Positions 21,736 to 31,947 of a stretch of 64,000 nt of DNA are shown here, one piece after another; within the stretch, counting starts at the first letter, position 1; each line of letters opens with the position of its first letter. Location: the NCBI GenBank assembly GCA_028023455.1, contig JAQFVV010000181.1:2382089-2446088 (forward strand). Direction: 5' to 3'. The stretch is from Epiperipatus broadwayi. Lineage: Eukaryota; Onychophora; Udeonychophora; Euonychophora; Peripatidae. Both the position numbers and the translations under genes were made by a program. Under the pieces are notes generated by a model. It made no database searches. It worked only from the letters and a program-made list of their open reading frames with translations, and had not been told where the DNA came from.

Positions 21736-22080
21736 ACATCTAAAGTTCAATATGTACATTACGTATCCGAATATTAAATATAAAAATTAAGTTTTCATTC
21801 AATTCACAATAAACCAAAGTATGCAAATAAAAGTATTCCAGGGTGTGACTGGACAAACACATAAAGTATATAAAATTTAGCAAAATACAAGCTTTTGGTT
21901 AGTTTTTTTATAAATAAATAAAAATCTATGTAATTAGGAATGAAGTTTTAATTTATTCATATTTTTTAAGAATATAGAATCTTCTATCTATAATATCATT
22001 TTTGTATATTGTTTATATAAATATATACTCTTATTCTTCTCCTTCACTTTTTTTGCATTTCTTCATTTATTTATATATTA
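21736..22080. other. AT-rich spacer, nothing recognised
   Basis: No supported feature. Confidence 0.5.
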
Positions 22081-22225
22081 ATGCAAAAATTTTTTTTTAA
22101 TAAAACTTCTTTATTTTCCTGACAGTTTAAAAAGTAGAGGAAATTTGAGAAGTTCTGATGAAGACTACTGGACAGTTGAAATTGTCAGGAAAATAAAAAA
22201 GTTTTATTTAAAAAATTTTTTGCAT
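22081..22225. repeat. Small foldback
   Basis: Arms about 22081-22125 and 22181-22225 (ATGCAAAAATTTTTT...TTTTCCTGACA against TGTCAGGAAAA...TTTTTTGCAT). The spacer contains GTTCTGATGAAGACTACTGG, which resembles half of a hammerhead core but lacks a matching stem I. Confidence 0.8.
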
Positions 22226-23690
22226 TAAGGTGTATATGAGAGAAAATATATAAATATAATAATGATAAGCTCTTTTTAATATGATAATAATATAGGAATA
22301 ATAAATCTTGTACTAATCTCTGGGAATAGACTTATGTACCGGTATATATAAAGTGAATATTTTTAAGATCTTTTTTAATTTGGTTATTAGGAAACTAGTG
22401 TTATTTTCAGTGTATTCTAAATAAATATAGATATCATGAAATTTGGTAAAGTTATGATATGCATAATCAATAGTTTTTTCCTTAGTATAATATAATAGTT
22501 TGATAATAAGTATAAGTTCATCTGTTATGGCGATTTTCTTTCTTAGTAAAATGTTTATAATTTGCATCATTAACTAAGATAAGATTTCTAACTTTCAAAT
22601 ATGAAGACAAAATATTGTGTTTCTTTAAGCAGATAATCTCTATATTTTCAAAGTGACAAATATGTTAGCATTGTCATATAAAGTAATTCAAACTTATATT
22701 TTTGAAAATGTAGCTGCAGTATTTTTATATGTAATATAGAATTTGTCAATATTCTCAAAAACATAAATGCAATAAAAATAAAAATTGTGTAGTTGGATGA
22801 TTTTAAAAATAATGAAGTTATAATCATTTGCAAAAAAGTATTTATAAATATTTATTCACTATTTTTTTGCTAAAATAAACATTAAATGATTCATTCCCTG
22901 TGTTTACTAAATTTTTCAGTGCTGTGCTTAGGTAGTTGATAATGGAATGGGCGTTAGATATAAAGCACATCTGTAAATATCAAATGCACAGAACCCAATC
23001 AAGAGCTCTTGATGCTTGTAGAATAGGAAGTTGGCTCATCAAAGTGCTATATATTGTTTGCAATATAAACAGTCTTTTCCATCTCTCTCTTTTTCTTTTT
23101 TAATCATCTTACATTATTGTAGGGTCCAGTCATCATAAGCTTCTCATGCATGGGGCATTGTATTATAATTGTGACAATAGTATTGTGTGTTTGTACACTA
23201 ACATTTCTATCTTTTAACTACATGTCCAGCATTTTTGACTCTGATATATATTTTTACCCCTTCTTTTAAAACTCAATTCCTCAAGAATTAAGAAAGCAGT
23301 GATGAGGACAGGCTTAGTAGACTGACAGTATTTAGTTGTGATCTTTGCTTGAGGCAGTACATTTACTAATAAGTCAAATTGGAACTGGATTTAAATGAGT
23401 CAAGAGTTCTAGCTGGCAAAGACTATGTTTATTTAGCACTATATAGTAATCCCTCATCTACCATGGAAATGGAAGGGCCTAAAAATATGGTTTAAAATGG
23501 CTAGTCTGGCTAATTGTTGCACCTGGTGGATTACTCATTTCAGTAACAAAATAAGAATTGTAACAGTAATATATTAGTGGTGTAGTATGTGGCAGTGGTA
23601 GTACTAAAAGTAAGCATTACAAATATAAATCTAATTTTTTTTAAGTATAGAGAACATGGAATGTATGAACTTTATTTGATATAAATGCTT
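22226..23690. other. AT-rich spacer, nothing recognised
   Basis: Open frames at 22313-22570 and 22648-22833 on the minus strand are low-complexity and unrecognised. The stretch 22915-23200 is somewhat less AT-rich, with no identifiable feature. Confidence 0.45.
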
Positions 23691-25385
23691 TAAGACCAGA
23701 ATGGAGAACTGTACTTATGGCAAAGGAATTATCTCCCAGAGGAAGGAAGTTCATTAGAACTAATGGAAGGATACAAGTTTTTTTTGGAAAGACAGGTCAG
23801 TCAGTGATCAAAGATAAGGAAGGCTTTTTTTCATCTGTGGATAGCATTATTGCATCAAAAAGATTGATTTTTTCTTCTTGAAGACTTTAATGCATATATT
23901 AGAACAAACACTAGATTTTGGCCAAAAGTTAGTGGAAACAATGATATTAAAGCTGTATAATTTAAATGGTTTGTTATTATTAAATGTATGCACATTACAT
24001 GGATTCACTAACAAAAACACTTTGCTTAGGCAGAAAGATCACTACAAAGTAACATGGATTTATCCATGCACAAAACAATGGCATTTAATAGATTACATTG
24101 TTGGTAGGATTCAGAATATAAGAGAGGTTCACATTGCATAAACTCTTTCAAACTCAGATTGTTGGACAGATCATAGATTAGTAGATTCTAAGATTAAAAT
24201 GATAGTTCTATTATGTTCATTCTTTAGCAGAATCTACTATTTGCACTACAATTTAACGGATATTAAACATTAAAATTGCTAATTTGGGTCTTCAGAATTA
24301 TCATATTACAGAAGCACTGAATTCTCTTAAGGAGTATGTTATGGATATAAGTAAATCTATTCTTGGATTCACTAAAAAGAAGAATCATGACTGATTTTCT
24401 GACAATGATCCATATGTTGTTTCAATGCATCAAAAATATTTAGAATGACATCAGTCAGCAAATGCTTGCATGTTCTTCGCAGTTTTGATCCACCAATCTT
24501 TTGAAACCTTTTTGTTCACCATTGAACTTAACAAGAAGACTTAAAAATATTGGTGGATTAAACATGTGAAGAAGATACAATTCAATGACTGAACATGGTC
24601 ATTAGTAGATCTTTTTTGATGCATTAAAAAGACCTGAGATTGACCTCTTTTATATGATGATAATGATATTGTGGATAGGTAGAAAATGTACTTTGATCAT
24701 CTTGTGATGAATGATACAATAATTGATATGATGTCTTTTAATGATATCTACTCATCTAGATTTGGTCAAAGATATCCATCTTAATGTAGTAAAAACAGCC
24801 CTTTGGAATCTTAAAAATAGAATGGTGGCAGGTGATGATGAAATATCTAAAAAGTTTTAAAATATGGTGATGACATATTAGCTTCAAAAAATGTTGAAAT
24901 TTCTTTGCAGTATCTAGACCCATGAAAATGCCATCTGATCTCACAAATGCTTTAATTGTTCCAATTTTAAAAACAAAGGGAATAGGCAATATTGCAGTGG
25001 AATATCATAACTATTCCCTCTAGTAAAAGTACTTTCAAGAATTTTGTTGAATAGATTGCTTTCAGTTATAGATGAATGGTTACCTGAGACTAAATGTGGT
25101 CTTAGGGAATCAAGAAGTACTATAAATGTAATTTTTTCTGCCAGACAAATGCAAGAAGAGTGTCAGGAACAAAATAATGCCTGTATTGATTTGGTTAAGG
25201 CATTTGATTCAGTTTAATAGGATAGGTCTATGGCATTGTTTGAAATTAGTTGAATGTCCACCAAAATTTATTCATATTATACAACATCACATGGTGCAAT
25301 GAGAGAAAATATTATTACTACAGATGGAAAATCTGAGGCATTTCAAATGAAAACTGGTCTCAAATAAATAAAAAAATGTGTGTGC
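23690..25385 (+). pseudogene. APE-type LINE relic (endonuclease plus RT)
   Basis: The endonuclease end is clear: NLNGLLLLNVCTLHGFTNKN (23964-24023), KVTWIYPCTKQWHLIDYIVG (24048-24107), then in a second frame NSDCWTDHRLVDSKI (about 24150-24195). This is the APE-like nuclease pattern with the WTDH catalytic block. RT scraps follow, broken by stops: WNLKNRMVAGDDEI near 24810, NCSNFKNKGN near 24955, and a degenerate KAFDSV block near 25195-25215. It is a different LINE from the RTE at 61-64 kb. Many stops and frameshifts show it is long dead. Confidence 0.75.
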
Positions 25386-25560
25386 ATATATATCAATTTT
25401 TGGGGGTTTAGTAGTTAGTACAATCATCTGCCACTCCCATAAGTCAAAAGGTTGAATTCAGGTGTTTTTTAGGTTCCAAGTAGGTTTAAGACTTTTTCTT
25501 TTAAGTATACAGCCCATAGGTCAGTAATTAAATTTTAACTGTTTTTAGCTAGTGACTAAA
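25386..25560 (+). repeat. Possible tRNA-derived SINE relic
   Basis: GGTTTAGTAGTTAGTAC resembles an A box and, 33 bp on, AAGGTTGAATTCAGG resembles a B box, the usual spacing for a tRNA-derived promoter. The following 100 bp match nothing else in the window. Decayed and uncertain. Confidence 0.35.
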
Positions 25561-26005
25561 GCCAAAAAAAGGCACTATTTCGTATTTGACTAACCTAGTG
25601 AATATTGGCTTCTTCTTTACAGTTTCTCAGCAGATAATAGCTGTAGAGCGATATATTTTTTCTGCAGAGATCTATTTAAAAACTGTTTCATAATTTTCCT
25701 ACACCAACTGTATACCCACAGATGTACAAAGACTTAAAACTTTTATTTCTCCACACATTCTTGAAACTTAATGACATCTAAAAATAGTAAATAACTCCCA
25801 AGATGCACTTATTGCGGAACTAGCGTTTTCTTCTTGGTCCAGGTTAAGATTTCTTATGTATGATTTCGTCATTTTTTTCATTGCATTTAATATAAAAAAA
25901 ACCTATATATTAATCTTTGACTGAATTTAAAGTTTATAGCTAGGCTAGGAATGATAAGATATTCTCTAGTCTAATAAAAGAATAGTCAAAAATATAAAGA
26001 GAGAA
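25561..26005. other. AT-rich spacer, nothing recognised
   Basis: No supported feature. Confidence 0.5.
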
Positions 26006-26007
26006 AG

Positions 26008-26560
26008 TGAGTCTTTTTTTTAAAGAAATTTTATTCTATTGCTATATTGAATGCTACAAGTACCAAAATGACATAAGTTACATATCTATTTAAATTAAAG
26101 TAGATCCAACTTTTCCCATGATGCTCTCGTGATACGTCACTCTTCATGGATTTTCTCTATGATTCTTAAATTTAGTAGCGTGCGGGTCTCTCATCCCTTC
26201 AATCGTTACTTTACATCTGACACACCGCAATGCATAATTCACGAAAATCGTCAGTCTTATGGTCGTAAATAGACCCTGACCTATATAGTCTTTAATTGAT
26301 TTATTGTTTCCATTGGTATTGCTGTACCATTCATGAGTTATCGATCTGCAGTTGGACATACTGGCACATCTAAGAAGAATGTGGTCAATACATTCGTCCT
26401 CTCTCACACACATCCGGCACACAGGATGTATCTTCTTGAAATTTCTTTTGCATGCCAAAAATGAGTTCGTAAGCAGGGAGTCCAGATAGATTTTCATTAG
26501 GAAATCTTGAAATTTTGCCTCAATGAACTAGAATTTTGATCTCGAAGACAGTTGCTGATA
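26008..26560 (-). pseudogene. CCHC-LINE 3' fragment, minus strand
   Basis: The minus-strand frame (26144-26497) reads MKIYLDSLLTNSFLACKRNF, CRMCVREDECIDHILLRC, then IKDYIGQGLFTTIRLTIFVN and YALRCVRCKVTIEGMRDP. It matches the copy at 12.5-12.95 kb residue by residue over most of its length. The zinc-finger-like cysteines and histidine are intact (C-x2-C-x8-H-x4-C). A frameshift near 26150 shortens the end. The 3' terminus lies near 26010 with an A-rich tail (plus-strand T run). Confidence 0.85.
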
Positions 26561-26923
26561 GGCAGTCCCGAGAGACCCTGTGATTCTTGTACATAAAATT
26601 TGTGATAATTTAATATATATATTCTATCAATCTAAATTTATTGTAGAGATGGTAACACTTAAAATCACTGCTCGACTCCCTTCTCCCCAACATAATCGTG
26701 TACGACTTTATGTTAACGTGGTTTTAATGAGATTAAAAAGTTACGTAATATTATTTTTGAAAGTAAAGTTACAGATATTTTTAATGGCAGTATGCCCTAT
26801 CAGATCAAAAGTGTTAAAGGTGTATTAAAAACTGTTAGATGAAGAACATTATTTATTGAAGAAGTTTTAAAAAACCCGAGTAGCTCAAATATTTATTAAT
26901 AGGTGAATTATAAAATGTACGTT
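26561..26923. other. Spacer with unassigned open frame
   Basis: An open frame at 26580-26828 shows no recognisable family. Nothing else is supported. Confidence 0.4.
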
Positions 26924-27251
26924 ATTCGAACTCAGACTTTCACACGACCCACTACTCTCAGTGCCATCTCATATTGCTGACCCACCTGATCACACACATG
27001 TTGAAAAGATAAATAATCACCATGAGGCCTTTCCATTAAAGTAAGAAGATTGGCTATCTTAATATAAAGCTGAGCACTGATTATATATATATATGTGAGG
27101 ATAGTAATCTAGACCAACTGACGATTGCTAGTTTAGCATGAAATACGTATATTGGTGATTATTTATCTTTTCAACATGTGTGTGATCAGGTGGGTCGGCA
27201 ATATGAGATGGCACTGAGAGTAGTGGGTCGTGTGAAAGTCTGAGTTCGAAT
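26924..27251. repeat. Family A foldback with 97-bp arms
   Basis: Arms 26924-27020 and 27155-27251 are reverse complements with a single mismatch and no indel. The 134-bp centre holds the family A left half and a hammerhead next to the right arm. The right arm carries GTCTGAGTTCGAATCCCTC, where GAGTTCGAATCC is a good Pol III B-box match. The near identity of the arms shows recent formation or gene conversion. Confidence 0.9.
27113..27156 (+). ncRNA. Hammerhead ribozyme, family A
   Basis: ACCAA/TTGGT stem I; core CTGACGA (position 7 may be any base in hammerheads, so C is allowed); stem II TGCT-AGTTT-AGCA; GAAA; loopless stem III ATACGTAT; A before the cut. Confidence 0.7.
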
Positions 27252-27812
27252 CCCTCATATATTACATATATTAATGCAGGTTTACGCCTGTACAATGTAT
27301 TAAAATGTATGTTAGAAAAAAGGAGTTTAATAGAGAGTTTTAAGCAAATAATTCAGAATTCTTTTAGTTATGTCTAATTCAGTTCCTTTTTAATCTCTGG
27401 AAGGTTTTAATATAAAAAAAATTCTATTATTTTTTAACTGTCCAAAAACCATTTTCCTAAATTCTAAACTGCGAAAGACACATATAATTTATAAGGTCAA
27501 ATGTTATCGTTTTGTATTATTTGTCATTTAGCCTTACTTGATAGAGAATTTAAATAGTACATAACCAGTAAGCATACTTATTAAAAGACAATGATGATGA
27601 TGGCGATAATGGACAGATATTAATATTATTTTTAAATGTATATATTTTTGAAAGCAGTTGATCTATAAATAACAAGGTAAACTGCCTTTAAATGGTCCAA
27701 TGCAGCCAAATATCTCTTCCGAGTCTTTCTATAAATAAAAAAAAACAATAAATGAAAAAACATTTATTTATTTAATATTCAATATATAAGTATATTGTCT
27801 ATACTAAACTTA
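27252..27812. other. AT-rich spacer, nothing recognised
   Basis: No supported feature; a short ATGATGATGGCGATAATGG simple stretch lies near 27590-27610. Confidence 0.5.
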
Positions 27813-27923
27813 ATGTAATTAAGAAGGACTTGAACTCAAGACTTTCAAGCTTCCTACTGCTATGCATTCCATCTTATACACTTGATCCACATGACCACTT
27901 TCATGTGAAAATGATAAATGATC

Positions 27924-27967
27924 TCCAATATATGTATTTCGTGCTGAACCTGCATTCATCAGTTGGT
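27924..27967 (-). ncRNA. Hammerhead ribozyme, family A, minus strand
   Basis: Minus strand: CCAA, core CTGATGA, ATGCAGGTTCAGCAC (stem II TGC/GCA only), GAAA, TACATATA, TTGG. The core is intact; stems II and III are weak. Confidence 0.6.
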
Positions 27968-28149
27968 CCAGATCACCATCTTCCACACATATATATAATC
28001 AGGGTTTCATCATCGGATTTTTAATGATATGGATGGCTGAAGAGTTGGAGTGAGGAGAAGACTGAAGCTTGTCCATTAAAGTTTGAAGATTCTTATCTTA
28101 ATATAAAATGTGTACTGCTTGTATATGTATGTGGGAGATGGTGATTTGG

Positions 28150-28192
28150 ATCAACTAATAAGTGCTGATTCAGCACGAAATACAGCATTGGA
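28150..28192 (+). ncRNA. Hammerhead relic, family A (core mutated)
   Basis: The best-preserved stem II in the window (GTGCTG-ATT-CAGCAC, 6 bp, no mismatch) followed by GAAA, but the core is CTAATAA (both essential G residues changed to A) and stem III no longer pairs. Predicted inactive. It shows what the ancestral stem II looked like. Confidence 0.7.
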
Positions 28193-28300
28193 GATAAGTT
28201 GACTTTTTCACATGGATGTAGTCATGTGTATCAGGTGTATAAGATGAAGTGCATATCTATAGGGAGCTTAAAAGTCTGAGTTCAAATCTCTCCTAATTTA

Positions 28301-28861
28301 TTTATATAGTATTTTAGACAGCTTAATTATTAATAAAATCAAAAACACTAATCATTAAATTGCCAATTGTCATGATTATTTGAGTAATATTTTATATTTG
28401 TTTTATTTTCTACCTAAAAATAACTAGATATCTAATTGCCGTCCAATGAACAATTTAAGTGACAATTATCTGGAAAAAAAAATTGAAGGCTAAAAAAATT
28501 GCAAGGTTTATTCATCTCTGATTTGAACTTAAGTCGTTAGAATGGCAGATGGGTATTTTAGCACTACTCTACGAAGCTCTTTGTAGATGATATAAACTTT
28601 TGCTATTTTTTTTTCTTCATAATATATCTAAACTAGTATATATATAAACATACTAACAGTTTAAAATTTAAAATTAAAAAATATAAATAATAAATTTTAT
28701 TGGAAATATATATAATTAAAACCGTTAAGTTTTACATTAAACGTAATTATATATTTGTGACATAAAAACGATCTAAAAATAAAATATTTAAAGTTGATAC
28801 ATTAAATCTATATATTTTTATTGTACATATTTGTTTGTTAATTGCTTAACTATATATTTTA
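28301..28861. other. AT-rich spacer, nothing recognised
   Basis: No supported feature. Confidence 0.5.
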
Positions 28862-28968
28862 GTCAAGCATTGATGGTCGAGAGGTCAGCGATAGCTGCTT
28901 TACAAGCAGTTGTCCCGGGTTAGCGGGTTCGCTTCCCGGCTGATGCTAGGACACATAAGAAAAAAAAC
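28862..28968 (+). repeat. tRNA-derived SINE, long-variable-arm type
   Basis: Nearly the subfamily consensus: GTCAAGCATTGATGG, A-box region TGGTCGAGAGGTC, anticodon arm CTGCTTTACAAGCAG (loop with UAC at anticodon position), B box GGGTTCGCTTCCC, acceptor CTGATGC, then TAGGACACATAAG and A8. The variable region (CCCGGGTTAGCGGG) is about 9 bp longer than in the Gly-type copies. The whole element is only about 105 bp and has no body between the tRNA part and the tail. Confidence 0.85.
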
Positions 28969-29379
28969 TATATACTGTATTTTAGAAGTCCCCTCTCCCC
29001 CAGTTTTATTTTTATTTATTTTATTTTTTTTAAAAAAAAAAACAACTTTTTATATATATAAATTCTAATCATTGTTACTTCTCTTTTAAATAAAAATTTC
29101 AAAAGACACACAAATAAGCAATAATATTAATTAATACTTTTAGTAATTACATTCTCGACTAGTTATATTTTTTATTATTCTAGTTTCAAGTGGAAAACTT
29201 CTTATAAGATATATAATAGAAAAACAATTTTATATTTAAAAAATACCCTAATTAAATTTATAAAGGTTTTGATACTTTTATGAGTATTTTTCTATAAAGT
29301 ATTTATTATATAATTCTAAGACGTAAAAGTTTACAATTCTGCAAATATTTGTCGATAAATCCTTTAACTTTTCTTTTTA
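28969..29379. other. AT-rich spacer, nothing recognised
   Basis: No supported feature; A and T homopolymers near 29000-29050. Confidence 0.5.
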
Positions 29380-30052
29380 TTGCGCATTCAGAACAGCCTA
29401 GCTTGCGCGTAAGAAAAAGAAAGTTTTGTTTAAACTGCGGAAAACCAATAGATGCAAATCACTAAGAATTAATGCTTGTTTAATTGTTAGGACGCTTCAA
29501 TATTATCATTGGCTAGACCGCAAAGCTAATCGGACTGCATCGGATTTCTAAGAACAGGTGCCCGATTAGTAAGCTCTTCAACTCCCAGTGCTTGTGCACG
29601 GCAGCTTTCTACCACTGCATTTAATTCCTCATCGACCAACTTCTTCACACAATCGCTTTAAAGAACTAATTGTTTCTTGCATGAGAAAAGTTTAAAAGTT
29701 GCTTTAATTCACCATTTTCAATGATGCACCAGAAGCTTTTGCTGGTAACACTAAAGTTTTTGCCTTCGGCTATAACACGAGCATTGCATCGCTGCAGCGC
29801 GCTAGAGGAGCACAATGGCGAGGTCAGATGTGCTCGGTTGAGCAATGCGGTCTGCGTTCACATTAGCTAAACGTAGCATTCGACTTTAAAACAAAAGGCA
29901 GATGTTGTTTCCCACAGTGTTGGTACTAGGACCAGTCTATCGATGTACCGGCGAGATGATAAAAGATACGACGGAGCGAAAACTTTGTGTAGAGCTTCAA
30001 AACACTCTTTAAGGCATAATCACATCGAATCAACACAGATACAGAAACTAAA
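29380..30052 (+). promoter_or_regulatory. Candidate promoter and 5' UTR
   Basis: This 670-bp stretch stands out from both sides: it has far more G+C, many CpG steps (GCAGCGCGC near 29795, ACCGGCGAG near 29948, ACGACGGAGCG near 29970) and few homopolymers. A TATA-like GATAAAAG lies at 29958-29965, with possible start sites about 30-40 bp later (around 29990-30000). It runs into an ATG at 30053 followed by a splice donor. No long open frame crosses it, as expected for regulatory plus untranslated sequence. Inferred from composition and position only. Confidence 0.5.
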
Positions 30053-30065
30053 ATGGAACACAAAG
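30053..30065 (+). CDS. Candidate first coding exon (13 nt)
   Basis: ATG GAA CAC AAA G, immediately followed by GTAAGA, a near-consensus splice donor (AAAG|GTAAGA). The ATG context is AAAATGG, favourable for initiation. It would encode M-E-H-K and leave phase 1. It is placed here because it closes the GC-richer promoter-like segment and the sequence turns AT-rich and intron-like directly after. Nothing in these four residues identifies the gene. Confidence 0.4.
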
Positions 30066-30978
30066 GTAAGATGGCCTATTTGTTTCATAATATTAGCAAC
30101 TACAATAGATTATTACTAATTGGAATAAATATTTTTATTTATTTTTTAAACGTATTTTTATAAAAAGAAATAGCATTTACATTTTTTTATTATTATTTTT
30201 TTTAAATTGATATATTTAAAACATTTTTATTATTATTAATGTTTATTTATTTAAAATAATTTAAAAGAAAATAACGTATTAAAATACACAAAGTGAATTA
30301 ATATTTTAAAATTAAATTAATTTATAAATTACAGACTTTATATTAAATTAATGATACAATTTTTTTTTGTCACATTTCCTTTTTTTATTTTTTATTCCCG
30401 CACGTAGGTATTTAAAATAGGAAAAGAAAGAAAAACAACGTATAAGTTTGCGCGTGTGCTCAATCTTAAGTTGATTTCTTACCTTTACTATAAGATTACA
30501 AAGAAATTCAAAATCACGTTTAATATGTACTTGCACACACATACACACACATAGCAAATCTATGAATATGAGAATTAATGCATATGAATAGAAGATAGAC
30601 TCTAAACGTATTTAAATATACAGACATTTGTATAATTGCAAAACTAAAAGGATTAGTTTTTAATAAAAAATAATATCAACCTCAATTATAAAAATGTAGC
30701 ATTAGGCTTCTATCTATATAAATATTTGAGCGTGTTTAATTTTTTTTTTTTTAAATGTAAGTAATAAATTATATTTAAATTCATACTACATAAAATTATT
30801 AGCTAAATTATTGCAATCTGGATATAAAGAATATTCTATTTCAGAGGGAGGTCCTCATTCCCTCCAAAAATAAACTTTTTGATTCTTGTATTCCCAAATT
30901 GCTTTAGTTAGTCAAACATTTTCCCTAATATTTGAGCGTACTCGAAGTTTATTTTTAAAAATATTTAGCGTATTATTA
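30066..30978 (+). other. Putative first intron
   Basis: AT-rich, stop-dense sequence between the donor GTAAGA at 30066 and the acceptor at about 30994 (TATTATTATTTTGTCTTTCAG). The pyrimidine-rich tract and CAG make a strong acceptor. Overlapping open frames here are unrecognised. Confidence 0.35.
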
Positions 30979-30994
30979 TTATTTTGTCTTTCAG

Positions 30995-31085
30995 GAAACT
31001 CATTTAGTGATTTAAAACGAAAAGCAAAATATTTAATTCCTGGTCCATCCGATAGTCTATTATTATTGATGATAAAAATTAAATA
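30995..31085 (+). CDS. Candidate second exon (short peptide)
   Basis: Directly after TTTTGTCTTTCAG the sequence reads GA AAC TCA..., which is in phase with the 13-nt first exon. It gives GNSFSDLKRKAKYLIPGPSD then SLLLLMIKIK and a TAA at 31084. KRKAKYLIPGPSD looks like real protein (charged, non-repetitive, with proline-glycine), unlike the neighbouring chance frames; the last ten residues look like translated intron. Either this is a terminal exon of a 34-residue product or the true donor was missed. I do not recognise the family. Confidence 0.35.
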
Positions 31086-31850
31086 ATGTATATTCATATA
31101 TATATAGCTGCGACAGAAAATAAACTTTAAAGAAATTTATAATAATCAATGACAGATATAAAATTCGGTATTAGTACTCTTCCCCCCCCCTCCGTCTCTC
31201 CCTCTCTCTGTATATATATTATAAATAGAATGTTTTGTCAGATAGTTAACCTACAGTCAATTCAACTACCCAAACAGTTAGTAAGTAAATTGCTTAGCGA
31301 AAAAGTAAAACAATGAATAAATAAATTACTAAACCTTAAAATTTGCCTCTGCGATTTTATTATAGTCTCGAGCAAGCTAAACTAAAAGTTTCTAGATCGA
31401 AACTCAACCTGTCACTTCTAGTGATCAAACGTCACATGACATTACAAGAAATTAACTATTTCATTGTTTTATAATTGTTATTCTTTAGCAAGTTGTTAAA
31501 AAAGTTTTTGTCTGGCAAAGACCGATTAACTGTTTTACGTATATTTTTAAATGTGTGTGTACTCTGGTTAAAAAATAGATCATCTATGGAATTAAGTTTA
31601 TCTGATGTATATGAATACGCTTAAACTTTTTAGTTCAATGATTTATATATAAATATTAAGTAAAAAATTATATATAAATACTGCCCATTTATTGTTTGCT
31701 ATACAAAATGAAGGACAGAACAAAATGTAGCAAGTTATTTTCAAATAATCTTCTACTCACTTTGGTCACTTAAATAAAAAAGAAAAATCATCCATCTTGC
31801 AGTAAAGAGATTTAAAACTGTGTACATACAGTTTCACAAATATAAAATGT
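31086..31850. other. AT-rich spacer with C-rich tract
   Basis: A pyrimidine tract (C9 then CTCC/CTCT repeats) lies at 31182-31208. Otherwise nothing recognised. If the exon calls hold, this may be intron or downstream flank. Confidence 0.45.
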
Positions 31851-31947
31851 CAAGAATTGGTGGTCGAGAGGTCAGCGACAGCTGCTCCTGGGATAGCGGG
31901 TTCGCTTCCCGGCTGATGCTACGACACATGAGAAAAAAAAAAAAAAA
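31851..31947 (+). repeat. tRNA-derived SINE with internal deletion
   Basis: GGTGGTCGAGAGGTCAGCG, then GCTGCTCCTGGGATAGCGGG: the right half of the anticodon arm (14 bp) is missing compared with the copy at 28.9 kb. The B box GGGTTCGCTTCCC and the end CTGATGCTACGACACATGAG plus A15 are intact. Confidence 0.85.

Larger units (their letters stand above)
27815..28300. repeat. Family A pair in inverted orientation
   Basis: A minus-strand unit (27815-27985) faces a plus-strand unit (28040-28300). Both include a ribozyme region and a B-box-like block: the minus strand has GAGTTCAAGTCC, the plus strand GAGTTCAAATCTC, each 16-18 bp after AGCTT. The arms have diverged more than at 26.9 kb, so this is an older foldback. 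Confidence 0.75.

Noticed and set aside
22149-22190. Hammerhead-like CTGATGA ... GAAA ... GTC in the 22.1-kb foldback
   Set aside because: No stem I can be formed on either side and stem II pairs poorly; probably chance.
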